Source of the DNA: Novosphingobium sp. CECT 9465
GTDB lineage: Bacteria; Pseudomonadota; Alphaproteobacteria; Sphingomonadales; Sphingomonadaceae
Direction of reading: 5' to 3'
DNA length: 64,000 nt
NCBI RefSeq assembly: GCF_920987055.1
Contig: NZ_CAKLBX010000001.1
Span: 2,776,501-2,840,500, forward strand
The notes beneath the pieces were generated by a model. The model saw nothing but the letters and a program-made list of their open reading frames with translations, was not told where the DNA came from and searched no databases. Shown in pieces: positions 24,090 to 32,906 of this stretch (within the stretch, counting starts at the first letter, position 1; each line of letters begins with the position of its first letter). The translations under genes were made by a program, and so were the position numbers.

Positions 24090-24749
24090 ATGACCACGCA
24101 TGACGGACTGAAGGCAGGCTGGAGCCGCGACCAAATGGCAGCGCGCGCCGCGCAGGAATTGCAGGACGGCTATTATGTCAACCTCGGCATCGGCATTCCC
24201 ACGCTGGTAGCCAATCACGTGCCCGCAGGCATGACCGTGACGCTGCAATCGGAAAACGGGATGCTCGGCATCGGGCCGTTCCCTTATGCGGGCGAGGAAG
24301 ACGCCGACCTGATCAACGCCGGCAAGCAGACCATCAGCGAACTGCCGCAATCCGCCTATTTCGACAGCGCGACCAGCTTTGCCATGATCCGCGGCGGCAA
24401 GATCGATCTGACCGTGCTGGGCGCAATGGAAGTGGCCGAAAACGGCGATATCGCCAACTGGATGGTGCCCGGCAAGATGATCAAGGGCATGGGCGGCGCG
24501 ATGGACCTCGTCGCGGGCGTCAAGAAGATCATCGTGGTGATGGAACATGTTGCCAAGGACGGCAGCCCGAAGTTCATCCCCGCCTGCACCCTGCCATTGA
24601 CCGGTGTTCGCGTGGTGGACATGATCGTGACCGACCTTGCGGTGTTTGCACGGCCTGACCACACATCGCCGTTCAGGCTGATCGAACTGGCGCCAGGAGT
24701 CACCGCAGAAGACGTGCGCGCCAAGACGACTGCCCATTACGTCGATTGA
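24090..24749 (+). CDS. scoB: Succinyl-CoA:3-ketoacid CoA-transferase subunit B
   Basis: A 219-residue beta subunit. The catalytic Glu is in the [15 protein letters not shown] motif (SENG), and [15 protein letters not shown] and [20 protein letters not shown] are classical. It forms the active site with ScoA. Of two in-frame starts, the ATG at 24090 fits the conserved length; the longer frame would run into the lipoprotein gene. It is followed by gpx with a 17-base gap. Confidence 0.95.
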   Translation: MTTHDGLKAGWSRDQMAARAAQELQDGYYVNLGIGIPTLVANHVPAGMTVTLQSENGMLGIGPFPYAGEEDADLINAGKQTISELPQSAYFDSATSFAMIRGGKIDLTVLGAMEVAENGDIANWMVPGKMIKGMGGAMDLVAGVKKIIVVMEHVAKDGSPKFIPACTLPLTGVRVVDMIVTDLAVFARPDHTSPFRLIELAPGVTAEDVRAKTTAHYVD

Positions 24750-24766
24750 TCAAGGAAGATTGCACC

Positions 24767-25315
24767 ATGAGCACTGATTTCACCACTATTCCGCTCAATC
24801 GCATCGACGGCACACCGGACACTTTGGCAAATCATGCCGGCAAGGTGCTGCTGGTCGTCAATGTTGCGTCAAAATGCGGCCTGACCCCGCAGTATGAAGG
24901 CCTTGAGGCGCTGTACAAGGCGAAGGCCGACAGCGGCCTGGAAGTGCTGGGCTTTCCCGCCAACGATTTCGGCGCGCAGGAGCCGGGTACGCACGAGGAA
25001 ATCGCCGAGTTCTGCAAGCTCAACTATGGCGTATCGTTCCCGCTGTTCGCCAAGGCAGACGTTACCGGTCCCGGCAAGCAGCCGCTCTATGCCGCGCTGA
25101 TCCAGGCGTTCCCGGAAAAGCAGGGACCGGCCGAAGAATTCCGCGAAAAGCTGAAGGGTTTTGGCATGACCCCGACGCAGGACCCCGAAGTGCTGTGGAA
25201 CTTCGAAAAGTTCGTGATCGGGCGCGATGGCACGGTCGCCGCGCGATTCGCCCCCGGAATCTCGCCAGATGATCCGGCGCTGCTTGCGACTATCGACGCC
25301 GAACTGGCGAAGTGA
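24767..25315 (+). CDS. Glutathione peroxidase (Cys type)
   Basis: A 182-residue thioredoxin-fold peroxidase. The peroxidatic Cys37 lies in NVASKCGLTPQYEGLEALY, replacing selenocysteine. The GFPANDFGAQEPGTHEEI segment holds a variant of the Gln motif (FPANDFGAQ in place of FPCNQFG), and LWNFEKFVIGRDG supplies the Trp. It reduces organic and hydrogen peroxides, probably with thioredoxin rather than glutathione as donor. AAGGAAG at 24752-24758 supports the ATG. It sits at the end of the sco operon. Confidence 0.93.
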   Translation: MSTDFTTIPLNRIDGTPDTLANHAGKVLLVVNVASKCGLTPQYEGLEALYKAKADSGLEVLGFPANDFGAQEPGTHEEIAEFCKLNYGVSFPLFAKADVTGPGKQPLYAALIQAFPEKQGPAEEFREKLKGFGMTPTQDPEVLWNFEKFVIGRDGTVAARFAPGISPDDPALLATIDAELAK

Positions 25316-25359
25316 TCCGCAACTTGTGAAATGGTCATGGGGCGTTAGGTTTGCGCCCC

Positions 25360-26043
25360 ATGACTTACACCCTGATCACCGCCAACCGGAATTACTCAAG
25401 CTGGTCGCTGCGCCCGTGGGTGCTGATGAAGGCCCTCGGCATCGCTTTCGAGGACCGGATCGAGCCTTTCACCAAGCCGTCGAACTACGCCGATTTTCGC
25501 GCCTTTTCGCCCACAGGCCAAGTCCCGGTGCTGCTCGACGGCGCGCGCGCGGTGTGGGATTCGCTGGGTATCACGCTCTATCTGGCAGAACGCCACGCGG
25601 GCGTGTGGCCGCAGGACGAAGCCGCCCGCGCCTTTGCCATGTGCGCCGTCACCGAAATGCACGGCGGCTTTTCAGCGCTGCGCAACGATTGCACGATGAA
25701 CGTCGGCGTCCGGGTAAAGCCCCGCCCGATGAACGCGGCGCTGCTGCGAGATGTGGGCCGTGTGCGCGAGATCTTCGAGGAGGGTTTAAGCAGCTTCGGC
25801 GGACCGTGGCTGGCGGGTCCAGCATTCACCGCGCTCGATGCCTTCTTCGCACCGGTTGCGTTCCGCATCCGCACGTATGGGCTGGACGTGGGCGCAGGGC
25901 AAGCGTGGGTCAATCGCGTGTTGGCGCACCCGGCGATGGTGCAATGGGAAGCCGAAGCGCTGGCGGAAAGCTGGCGTGAGGTCGGGCATGAGGCTGAATT
26001 GGCAGTGTGCGGGGAGATCGTGGCGGATTATCGCGCGGTGTAA
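25360..26043 (+). CDS. Glutathione S-transferase family protein (SSWSLR type)
   Basis: A 227-residue protein. The N-terminal motif NRNYSSWSLRPWVLMKA is the hallmark of a bacterial GST subgroup in which the Ser/Ser/Trp stretch replaces the catalytic Tyr/Ser. The thioredoxin fold (about 1-78) contains SPTGQVPVLLDG and VWDSLGITLYLAERH (GSH-binding). The helical domain has FGGPWLAGPAFTALDAFFAP. The substrate is unknown. The longer TTG-started frame at 25351 is less likely than the ATG at 25360. Its stop abuts the convergent DUF983 gene. Confidence 0.9.
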   Translation: MTYTLITANRNYSSWSLRPWVLMKALGIAFEDRIEPFTKPSNYADFRAFSPTGQVPVLLDGARAVWDSLGITLYLAERHAGVWPQDEAARAFAMCAVTEMHGGFSALRNDCTMNVGVRVKPRPMNAALLRDVGRVREIFEEGLSSFGGPWLAGPAFTALDAFFAPVAFRIRTYGLDVGAGQAWVNRVLAHPAMVQWEAEALAESWREVGHEAELAVCGEIVADYRAV

Positions 26044-26463
26044 TCAGCCTTCATCCTTTTCCCGCGCGTTCAGCTTGGCCCACAGGCTTTCTGTGCCCGC
26101 TTCAATCGCGTTGTTCACATATTGCGAGGCGACCAGCCAGCCCTTGAACGGGCGCAGCGTGGCAAGGCAGCCGAGGCCGAGGATGGGGACGGACGTGATC
26201 ACATGGACCCACCACGGCGGCGAATAGGCGACTTCGAGCCAGACGACGAAGAACGTCAGCGGAAACGCGGTGATGCACAGCGCGAAGAATGCCGGGCCAT
26301 CATCGGCATTGGCGAAATGATAACTCAGCCCGCATTCGGGGCACGTCTTGCACAGTTTCAGCCAGCCGTCGAACATCGAAGCCTTGGCGCAGCGCGGGCA
26401 CAGCCCCTTCAATCCGCACCGGAAAATCCAGTCGAACTTGGGGTTCTTGGTGAAAATGGCCAT
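26044..26463 (-). CDS. DUF983-family zinc-ribbon membrane protein
   Basis: A 139-residue protein with a CxxC...CxxC zinc-ribbon (GLCPRCAKASMFDGWLKLCK then TCPECGLSY) and two C-terminal transmembrane helices (about 60-110). That is the layout of DUF983, a cytochrome-oxidase-linked family of unknown function in alphaproteobacteria. The start is the ATG at 26463; an in-frame alternative at 26496 would add 11 residues. It is convergent with the preceding GST gene. Confidence 0.85.
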   Translation of the reverse strand: MAIFTKNPKFDWIFRCGLKGLCPRCAKASMFDGWLKLCKTCPECGLSYHFANADDGPAFFALCITAFPLTFFVVWLEVAYSPPWWVHVITSVPILGLGCLATLRPFKGWLVASQYVNNAIEAGTESLWAKLNAREKDEG

Positions 26464-26567
26464 GCCGGTGATCCTGTGTTGTGCAGGATCGTCCATATGG
26501 CGCGCTTCTGGCTTGGCAAGCCCGAAGGGGCGGTGGAACGAAACACCGGTTCGTGCGATGGTGGAGT

Positions 26568-27224
26568 GTGTCAAAATATTTACAGCGCTTCCGCGCCCGG
26601 TTCCTCGATGTGCTCGCATCGATCTACATCTACAACGAGCATCGCGGCTATACTTCGCTGGACCGTGTACTGGATGCCGTGCGAGTGCGCTGCCCGGACG
26701 ATCCGGCTTTCATTGCGGCCATCGCCAAGCATCGGGGCGACGAGCGCAAGCATTACATGATGTTCAGGCGGTGGTTCGAACTGCAGGGGCGGATGCCGCT
26801 GCGTGTTGACAGCACATGCGGGCACATCGACCGCTTTATCGAGAAAGTGTTCGGCTGTTCGATCGACGATCTGGACACGCAGGGCGTAATCGCCAGCCCC
26901 GAAGCATTCGAACGCCTGTGTCGCGTCATCATGCTGACCGAGCAGCGCGGCATGCGCCAGGTGGACGTACTGCTGGGCAACCGCCATGTCCGATCCGACA
27001 AGGCGATGACCCGGATTTTCGAAGTGGTGGCGCGCGATGAACCCGATCATTGGATGCCCTATGAAGGCTGGCTCGACCGGCAGGGCCGCGCCAAGGCGCT
27101 GTGGCGCGAACACTGGGCCGATTACTGGATTCACAAATCGCTGATGCTGGTAAAGCTGCCCAGCCTGTTCCTGCGCCGCTCCACCCCGCGCATGGCCGCG
27201 TGGCCCGATGCGGGGGAGGCCTGA
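26568..27224 (+). CDS. Ferritin-like-domain protein (tRNA-hydroxylase/COQ7-like helices)
   Basis: A 218-residue, largely helical protein with paired carboxylate/His segments (YNEHRGYTS, HRGDERKHYMMF, EQRGMRQ, RDEPDHW). The spacing of ExxH-like motifs across four helices suits a di-iron ferritin-like bundle. Exact subfamily and substrate are not clear. A GTG at 26568 is taken as start because the protein then begins MSKYLQRFRARFLDVLA, just before the first helix. Longer in-frame alternatives have no better ribosome-binding site. It is divergent from DUF983. Confidence 0.6.
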   Translation: MSKYLQRFRARFLDVLASIYIYNEHRGYTSLDRVLDAVRVRCPDDPAFIAAIAKHRGDERKHYMMFRRWFELQGRMPLRVDSTCGHIDRFIEKVFGCSIDDLDTQGVIASPEAFERLCRVIMLTEQRGMRQVDVLLGNRHVRSDKAMTRIFEVVARDEPDHWMPYEGWLDRQGRAKALWREHWADYWIHKSLMLVKLPSLFLRRSTPRMAAWPDAGEA

Positions 27225-27322
27225 ACGACGTTTCACCGCTCGGAACTACGGACGGACGAAGGGACCATGGGCGTTAGACAGCGCCGCACCCCCGCGTTAA
27301 CCTGTCACCGGGGGAGAACGCC

Positions 27323-27928
27323 GTGGCTATCGAGGACCGAAAGCCTAGCCTGCTATCGCGAATGGTGCGCAAGGCGCTCGTCGGGTTTTATCGCAGACGG
27401 GGATGGAAAGCGCACGGCAGCGCGCCGGCGGATGGGCGCTGCGTTATCATCGCCGCGCCGCATACGTCGAACTGGGACTTCCTGTATTTCATCGGACTGA
27501 CCGAGGATCTCGGTCTCCAGCCGCATTTCATGGCCAAGGACAGCTTGTTCCGCTGGCCGCTGGGGCGGTTCATGCGCGATATGGGCGGTGTTCCGGTGGT
27601 GCGATCATCACGGCAGAACGCGGTCGATGCGATGGTGGCCGAGTTCGCGCGGCGCGACCGCTTCATGCTGACCATCGCGCCTGAGGGCACCCGCGGCAAA
27701 GTGGGGCAATGGCGGACGGGGTTCTATCACATCGCGATGAAGGCTGGTGTACCCCTGGTGGTGGGCATGATGGACTACGGCACAAAGACCGGCGGGCTTG
27801 GCCCGGCGATCTGGCCTACAGGGGATTATGCCGCCGATATGGCGAAGATATTCGAGGTCTATCGCACAGTGACGCCCCGCCATCCCGAACGCGGGATCAC
27901 GAGCCTGACAGAGGTGACCGATGCTTGA
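27323..27928 (+). CDS. 1-acyl-sn-glycerol-3-phosphate acyltransferase-like protein (PlsC family)
   Basis: A 201-residue, GTG-started acyltransferase. Box I is HTSNWD (H-x4-D catalytic motif, in the AAPHTSNWDFLYF segment); box III is APEGTRGK (PEGTR). It likely acylates a lysophospholipid or related polar acceptor at the inner membrane. GGGGAGA at 27310-27316 supports the GTG at 27323. The protein is short compared with the 240-260 aa of PlsC and lacks an obvious N-terminal membrane helix, as in other short members. It overlaps the start of the DUF1295 gene by 8 bases, so the two genes form an operon. Confidence 0.82.
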   Translation: MAIEDRKPSLLSRMVRKALVGFYRRRGWKAHGSAPADGRCVIIAAPHTSNWDFLYFIGLTEDLGLQPHFMAKDSLFRWPLGRFMRDMGGVPVVRSSRQNAVDAMVAEFARRDRFMLTIAPEGTRGKVGQWRTGFYHIAMKAGVPLVVGMMDYGTKTGGLGPAIWPTGDYAADMAKIFEVYRTVTPRHPERGITSLTEVTDA

Positions 27929-28718
27929 CGGACTGCTGATCAACGCTGCCGTGGTGGTGCTGGGCATGGCCGTGCTGTGGCGCGTGGCAGTGCGGATCGG
28001 GGATGTCAGCTTTATCGATGCGGTATGGGGCGGCGGCATGGCGGTGCTGGCCGGTGTCGCATGGGTGTCGGTTGAGCATACTGCGGGGACAAGGGCCACG
28101 TTGATCGGAGGTATGGCGGCCATCTGGGGCGCGCGGCTGGCGTGGCATCTGTTCCGCCGCTGGCGCGCCCATGGCGAGGACCCGCGCTATGCCAAGATGC
28201 TCGGCAAGGCGCGCGCGGAGGGACACTTCGCCAGCGCGGCGTTCAAATTCGTGTTCGCGCCGCAAGCGGTGTTTCTGTTCGTGACCTGTCTGCCCGCGCA
28301 GCTTGGGATCCTGGCAAGCGCTGCGCCCGCGCACATCGGACCGCTGGCCATCGCAGGCGCTTCGCTGTGGCTGGTGGGCATCGTGTTCGAAGCCGTGGGC
28401 GACTGGCAGCTCAACCGCTTTCGCGCTGATCCCGCCAGCAAGGGCCGCGTGCTCGATACCGGGCTGTGGCGCTATACCCGCCATCCCAATTACTTCGGCG
28501 ATGCCTGCGTATGGTGGGGCATCTGGCTGGCGGCGGCAGAGGCTGGGCCAGGCGTGGCGATGGCAAGCGTGATCGGGCCGCTGTTCCTGACCTTCACCCT
28601 CACTCGCTGGTCAGGCAAGCCGCTGCTGGAAAAGGACATTGCGGCGCGCAGGCCCGGCTATGCGGAGTATGTGCGGCGCACTTCGGGCTTTGTACCGTGG
28701 TGGCCCAAGCGGGGATAG
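27921..28718 (+). CDS. DUF1295-family integral membrane protein (steroid 5-alpha-reductase-like)
   Basis: A 265-residue, multi-spanning protein. The C-terminal motif GLWRYTRHPNYFGD is diagnostic of the DUF1295/isoprenylcysteine-methyltransferase-like superfamily. It probably acts on a membrane lipid or a C5-C10 alkene-like bond; the substrate is unknown. Several hydrophobic segments lie before the motif. It is co-transcribed with the acyltransferase (8-base overlap). It ends 3 bases before the convergent sterol-desaturase gene. Confidence 0.85.
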   Translation: MLDGLLINAAVVVLGMAVLWRVAVRIGDVSFIDAVWGGGMAVLAGVAWVSVEHTAGTRATLIGGMAAIWGARLAWHLFRRWRAHGEDPRYAKMLGKARAEGHFASAAFKFVFAPQAVFLFVTCLPAQLGILASAAPAHIGPLAIAGASLWLVGIVFEAVGDWQLNRFRADPASKGRVLDTGLWRYTRHPNYFGDACVWWGIWLAAAEAGPGVAMASVIGPLFLTFTLTRWSGKPLLEKDIAARRPGYAEYVRRTSGFVPWWPKRG

Positions 28719-28721
28719 CCC

Positions 28722-29603
28722 TCACCCCTGCCGTTCGGTCCAGCGCACCCTGATAGCGTCCGACCCTTCCCGCGATCCGTCGTGGCTCCAGCCGGGTGGG
28801 CGGAGCAGGTACGACAGTTTGTGGCGCCACGGCGCTCCCCAGACATCGGCCAGCATGCCTTGCCATTCGTGGAAAGCCGCGTGGAGGAGGTGGAAGCTGC
28901 CGAGTTGCTTGACGATGCCGTAGCGGATCGGGAGGTCATCGCGTTCGCGCTGGAAGGTGCCGAACAGGCGGTCCCAGATGATGAACACGCCCGCGTAATT
29001 GCGATCGAGGTAGAGCGGGTTGGTGGCGTGGTGGACGCGGTGGTGGGAGGGAGTGTTGAACACCGCTTCGAACCAGCGCGGCATGCGGCCGATCGTCTCG
29101 GTGTGTATCCAGAACTGGTAGATGAGGTTCACGCCACCAACCGTCAGGATCATCGCGGGGTGGAAGCCGATGAATGCGGGCCAGATGCGGAACAGGAACG
29201 ATCCTGCAAGCGGGCCGGTCCATGTCTGGCGCAGCGCGGTGGAAAGGTTGTAATGCTGGCTGGAGTGGTGATTGACGTGGGACGCCCAGAACCAGCGCAC
29301 ACGGTGGGAGCTGCGGTGGAACAGGTAGTAGTTGAAATCGTCGAGCACGAAGCACAAGCCCCATGCCCACCAGGTGAGCGGCACGGTGGCGACGCGGTGA
29401 TCGTAGAGCCACAGTGCGGCGGCATAGATCAGGCCCGCCACCAGCGCGCCCGCCACCGCGCTGCCAAGGCCGAGCGCGAGGCTGGTCAGCGTATCGCGCC
29501 GTTCGTATTTTTCGGGGTGGCGGCGCGCGGCCCAGATCATCTCCGCCAGGACCAGCACGACGAAGACCGGCACGGCATATATAACGACATCGATCGGCGT
29601 CAT
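28722..29603 (-). CDS. Fatty acid hydroxylase / sterol desaturase family protein
   Basis: A 293-residue membrane di-iron enzyme. Three histidine boxes are clear: HRSSHR, HVNHHSSQHYN and HRVHHA (plus a further His in the C-terminal half). Several transmembrane segments lie in the first ~110 residues. It probably hydroxylates or desaturates a membrane lipid or carotenoid; the exact substrate is not predictable. The CAT at 29601-29603 (ATG) gives a start overlapping the stop of the upstream gene by 4 bases, so a three-gene operon (30450 to 28722) is likely. Confidence 0.85.
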   Translation of the reverse strand: MTPIDVVIYAVPVFVVLVLAEMIWAARRHPEKYERRDTLTSLALGLGSAVAGALVAGLIYAAALWLYDHRVATVPLTWWAWGLCFVLDDFNYYLFHRSSHRVRWFWASHVNHHSSQHYNLSTALRQTWTGPLAGSFLFRIWPAFIGFHPAMILTVGGVNLIYQFWIHTETIGRMPRWFEAVFNTPSHHRVHHATNPLYLDRNYAGVFIIWDRLFGTFQRERDDLPIRYGIVKQLGSFHLLHAAFHEWQGMLADVWGAPWRHKLSYLLRPPGWSHDGSREGSDAIRVRWTERQG

Positions 29604-30007
29604 GGTCGCGCACTCCCCAGGCGGCGCAGGCTGGCGGCCCAGACTTGCGCCTGATCGCCAAGATCGAGCGTGACCGTGCCGAAGCGCTTGTCCTGCGTGG
29701 TGATGGTAAGGAAGCGGCCGTCCAGCCGGACGCCCGCGTGGCTGGTCAATTCGCGCGTGGCAAAGTGGCTGCCGTGCTGGCGGATGAGCAGCACGCGGTC
29801 CTGCGAATCGCGGACCAATGCGCCGACCCTCGCCCGATCGAGCGCGACGGCTAGGGTATCGAAGCCGCACACAGCCTCATCCGCCAGCGCGCGGGCATGA
29901 TCTTCATCGGCAATGCGAGGATCACCGCCAAGTTGCAACTTGCGCGCCACCCAGCCGAGCAGGAGGATGGCCAGCAGCGCGGCGGCAAGTTGCAGCAGGA
30001 CGTGCAA
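29600..30007 (-). CDS. Hypothetical protein with N-terminal membrane anchor
   Basis: A 135-residue protein with a hydrophobic N-terminal helix (about 2-22) and a mixed soluble domain. It probably starts at a TTG 8 bases after the upstream stop, with no better start in this frame. No conserved domain is recognised. It overlaps the sterol desaturase start by 4 bases. Its role in the operon is unknown. Confidence 0.5.
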   Translation of the reverse strand: MHVLLQLAAALLAILLLGWVARKLQLGGDPRIADEDHARALADEAVCGFDTLAVALDRARVGALVRDSQDRVLLIRQHGSHFATRELTSHAGVRLDGRFLTITTQDKRFGTVTLDLGDQAQVWAASLRRLGSARP

Positions 30008-30015
30008 GGCAGCGC

Positions 30016-30450
30016 TTATCCGGCCTGCGCGGCGAGCATATCCACCGTGGCGCGGATCGGCGCGATATCATAACCCGCGCCAGCGGCCTTGGCGGCGATC
30101 TCGTCAGGGTTGATGCCGGCCTTGGCCTGCGCCAGCGCCCACAGCAGGGTGGAGCGTGTGCCGGAGCGACAATAGGCAAGGACCGGAGCATCCCCCGCCT
30201 GTGCCAGTGCCTGCTGCATCGCCTCTACCTGGGTCATCGAGAACCCGGCATGCGTGACCGGGATGGCGATGTAGTCAAGACCAGCCTCGCGCGCGGCAGC
30301 CTCGATATCGGGGCCGGGGGTCTGGTCGTCCGATTCATCTTCGGGGCGATTGTTGACGATCAAGCCAATGCCGAGCGCCTTGGCATAGGCGACCTCAGCC
30401 AGCGTAATTTGCGGGCTGGCATAGGTTTTATCATCGATCTTGCGAAACAT
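30016..30450 (-). CDS. TIGR01244-family (beta-lactamase hydrolase-like) phosphatase/rhodanese-like protein
   Basis: A 144-residue protein. The LAYCRSGTRSTLLWALAQA loop is a Cys-x5-Arg phosphate-binding loop of the dual-specificity phosphatase/DUF442 type (TIGR01244, sometimes annotated sulfur transferase). MFRKIDDKTYASPQITLAEV is the conserved family start. The ATG at 30450 fits; longer frames extend into a gap. Its substrate is unknown. It is the first gene of a probable three-gene operon with 29600 and 28722. Confidence 0.82.
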   Translation of the reverse strand: MFRKIDDKTYASPQITLAEVAYAKALGIGLIVNNRPEDESDDQTPGPDIEAAAREAGLDYIAIPVTHAGFSMTQVEAMQQALAQAGDAPVLAYCRSGTRSTLLWALAQAKAGINPDEIAAKAAGAGYDIAPIRATVDMLAAQAG

Positions 30451-30748
30451 GGCTGACTGAGTCCCGATCATTGAAGGCATTATCGCGCTTGTGCCCAATG
30501 GCTGAAGGCGGGGCAAGTCTTGCCGGAATCTGCGCCAAATCGGCATTAAAGCCACATCTTTCGGGGCTAATTGACCGGCATATGTCGATTCCGTTCGCGC
30601 TTGCCTTTTTTTTGGCTATAGTCTTTCGCGCAAAGGAGACCTCCGGCCCATCAAAGTCCGGGAGTGATTCCTTCGTCGTGCCGCTGGTCCCCGCGTCCGG
30701 CCTGCGGTGCCGTGAAGGTAGGGGCGGATTGAAGGTCTATTGATTTCT
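30451..30748. other. 298-base gap with probable cold-shock gene leader
   Basis: The gap separates divergent genes. On the + strand a TATAGT (30617-30622) with a weak upstream TTCGCG (30594-30599) could be a promoter, giving a ~125-base leader to the cold-shock gene start at 30749. AAGGAG lies at 30632-30637 but is far from any start. A long 5' leader is a common property of cold-shock mRNAs. No structure was proven. Confidence 0.3.
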
Positions 30749-31540
30749 ATGGGTTTTGACAGAGGGCGGCGCGGTCGCGGCAAGGACAAGCGCGACGGAT
30801 TCGGCGACGAAGGTGGTTTCGATCCCTACGGCGGTGGTGGCGGTTTTGGCGGCGGCTTCGGCGGCGGTGATCGTGGCGGCTTCGGCGGCGGCAATCGTGG
30901 CGGCTTCGGCGGTGGCGATCGCGGTGGCTTCGGCGGCGGTGATCGCGGCGGCTTCGGCGGTGGCGATCGTGGCGGCTTCGGCGGCCCGCGTGGCGGCGGT
31001 GGCGGCTTCGGCGGCCCGCGTGGCGGCGGCGGCGGCGGTGGCGGCATGCCCGCACAGGTCGTCGGCACCGGCAAGGGCGTCGTAAAGTTCTTCAACGGCC
31101 AGAAGGGCTTCGGCTTCATCCAGCGCGAAGACGGCGGCGAAGATGTGTTCGTGCACATCAGCGCGGTCGAACGTGCGGGTCTTGAAGGCCTGGCAGAAGG
31201 CCAGCAGCTGGAATTCAACCTCGTCGATCGTGGCGGCAAGGTTTCGGCAGCCGATCTTCAGGTCGTGGGTGACGTGATCGCGGTTGCGGCAAAGCCTGCG
31301 GCACCGCAGCGCGAGCTGACGGGTGAGCGCGCCACTGGTACGGTCAAGTTCTTCAACGCGATGAAAGGCTTCGGCTTTATCACGCGTGATGACGGACAGC
31401 CGGACGCATTCGTGCACATCAGCGCGGTCGAGCGTTCGGGGCTTCGTGAACTGAACGAAGGCGACAAGCTTGAATTCGACCTTGAGGTCGATCGACGAGG
31501 CAAGCACTCGGCGGTCAACCTGGTGCCGATTCAGGGTTGA
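30749..31540 (+). CDS. Double cold-shock-domain protein with Gly/Arg-rich N-terminus
   Basis: A 263-residue protein with an N-terminal basic segment (1-25), a low-complexity stretch of [17 protein letters not shown] units (about 30-105), and two CSDs. CSD1 is about residues 106-172 ([23 protein letters not shown]1; [11 protein letters not shown]2). CSD2 is about 192-262 ([28 protein letters not shown]). The domains bind single-stranded RNA/DNA; the Gly/Arg tail resembles RNA-binding low-complexity regions. Single-domain CspA proteins are about 70 aa; two CSDs behind such a tail is unusual outside alphaproteobacteria. The ATG at 30749 is the only good start. Confidence 0.93.
   Translation: MGFDRGRRGRGKDKRDGFGDEGGFDPYGGGGGFGGGFGGGDRGGFGGGNRGGFGGGDRGGFGGGDRGGFGGGDRGGFGGPRGGGGGFGGPRGGGGGGGGMPAQVVGTGKGVVKFFNGQKGFGFIQREDGGEDVFVHISAVERAGLEGLAEGQQLEFNLVDRGGKVSAADLQVVGDVIAVAAKPAAPQRELTGERATGTVKFFNAMKGFGFITRDDGQPDAFVHISAVERSGLRELNEGDKLEFDLEVDRRGKHSAVNLVPIQG
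30865..31030 (+). repeat. In-frame ~24-bp repeats encoding the Gly/Arg-rich region
   Basis: About six imperfect copies of a GGTGATCGTGGCGGCTTCGG-type unit encode DRGGFGGG. In-frame unit loss or gain would change the disordered region without affecting the cold-shock domains. Confidence 0.6.
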
Positions 31541-31596
31541 TCCCGATTGCATCGCTTCCGGTGATCTGACCGGCGGCCTGCAACCAACATACGTGC

Positions 31597-31640
31597 ACAA
31601 ATGGCGGTCCTTTTGGGGCCGCCATTTGTCGTTTGCGATT
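31597..31640 (+). terminator. Probable terminator after the cold-shock gene
   Basis: ACAAATGGCGG (31597-31607) pairs perfectly with CCGCCATTTGT (31619-31629) around TCCTTTTGGGG. A CGTTTGCGATT tract follows, with no long T-run, so its strength is uncertain. It separates the cold-shock gene from argD. Confidence 0.5.
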
Positions 31641-31712
31641 CCCTTTTCCCCACCCGGACAATGCGCCATGGCCGCGCCACCCGGACCGTTTGCCAAGCAA
31701 CAGGAGATGCCA

Positions 31713-32906
31713 ATGTCGATCACCCCGCTGATGCCCGTATATCCCCGGTGCGGCGTGCGTCCGGTGCGCGGCGAACATTGCCACCTGATTTCCGAGGACG
31801 GCACACGCTATCTCGATTTCGCCAGCGGCATTGCCGTGAACATCCTTGGGCATTCGCACGAGCATCTGATCGGTGCCATCCAGCGGCAAGCCGCAACGCT
31901 GATGCACGTCTCGAACCTCTATGGCAGCCCGCAGGGTGAGCATCTGGCGCAGAGGCTGGTCGACCTGACCTTTGCCGACACGGTATTCTTCACCAATTCG
32001 GGTGCCGAAGCGGTGGAATGCGCGATCAAGACCGCGCGCGCCTATCACAGCGCGGGAGGGAACGATCACAAGTATGAATTGATCACCTTCAAGAACGCCT
32101 TCCACGGCCGCACGATGGCCACGATCAGCGCATCCAATCAGGATAAGATGCACAAGGGCTTCCTGCCTTTGCTCGAAGGCTTCAAATACGTCGATTTCGA
32201 CGATCTTGAGGGCGCGAAGGCCGCTATCGGCCCAAACACGGCAGGTTTTCTGGTCGAGCCGATCCAGGGCGAAGGCGGCATTCGCGATGCTTCGGATGCA
32301 TTTCTTCAGGGGTTGCGCGCGCTGTGCGACGAGCATGATCTGATGCTCATTTTTGACGAAGTGCAATGCGGCGTGGCCCGCACGGGTACGCTCTATGCGT
32401 ATGAACAATATGGCCTGATCCCGGATATCATGGCGACAGCCAAGGGGATTGGCGGCGGCTTCCCGATGGGGGCCTGCCTTGCCACTGAAAAGGCCGCGCG
32501 CGGCATGGTGGCGGGAACGCACGGCAGCACGTATGGCGGGAATCCGCTGGCGATGGCTGCGGGGGAGGCCGTGCTCGATGTGGTGGCGAACGACGAATTT
32601 CTGGCAGATGTCCGTGCCAAGGGCGAACGGCTGCGCGGGCGGATCGAACAGTTCATCGGCAATTATCCCGATCTGTTCATCGGTGTGCGTGGCCGTGGCC
32701 TGATGCTGGGCCTGATGATGAAAGTCGAGCCGCGGCCTTTCGTGGCGCACATGCGCGACAATCACCAGTTGCTGACCGTTTCGGCTGGTGACAACACGGT
32801 GCGCGTCATTCCGCCGCTGGTGATCGATGACAGCCATATGGACGAATTCATGGACCGGTTGTCAGCCGCTGCTGCAAGCTATGCGCCGGAGGCGCCTGTT
32901 ACATGA
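31713..32906 (+). CDS. argD: Acetylornithine aminotransferase (ArgD family)
   Basis: A 397-residue fold-type I PLP enzyme. The PLP lysine is in [20 protein letters not shown]-terminal [14 protein letters not shown] precedes the substrate-binding [18 protein letters not shown] motif; later motifs include [15 protein letters not shown] and [14 protein letters not shown]. It transfers the amino group in arginine biosynthesis (N-acetylornithine and 2-oxoglutarate) and may also act in lysine synthesis. The ATG at 31713 follows AGGAGA (31702-31707); an earlier in-frame ATG at 31707 overlaps that site. The stop overlaps argF (ATGA). Confidence 0.94.
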   Translation: MSITPLMPVYPRCGVRPVRGEHCHLISEDGTRYLDFASGIAVNILGHSHEHLIGAIQRQAATLMHVSNLYGSPQGEHLAQRLVDLTFADTVFFTNSGAEAVECAIKTARAYHSAGGNDHKYELITFKNAFHGRTMATISASNQDKMHKGFLPLLEGFKYVDFDDLEGAKAAIGPNTAGFLVEPIQGEGGIRDASDAFLQGLRALCDEHDLMLIFDEVQCGVARTGTLYAYEQYGLIPDIMATAKGIGGGFPMGACLATEKAARGMVAGTHGSTYGGNPLAMAAGEAVLDVVANDEFLADVRAKGERLRGRIEQFIGNYPDLFIGVRGRGLMLGLMMKVEPRPFVAHMRDNHQLLTVSAGDNTVRVIPPLVIDDSHMDEFMDRLSAAAASYAPEAPVT

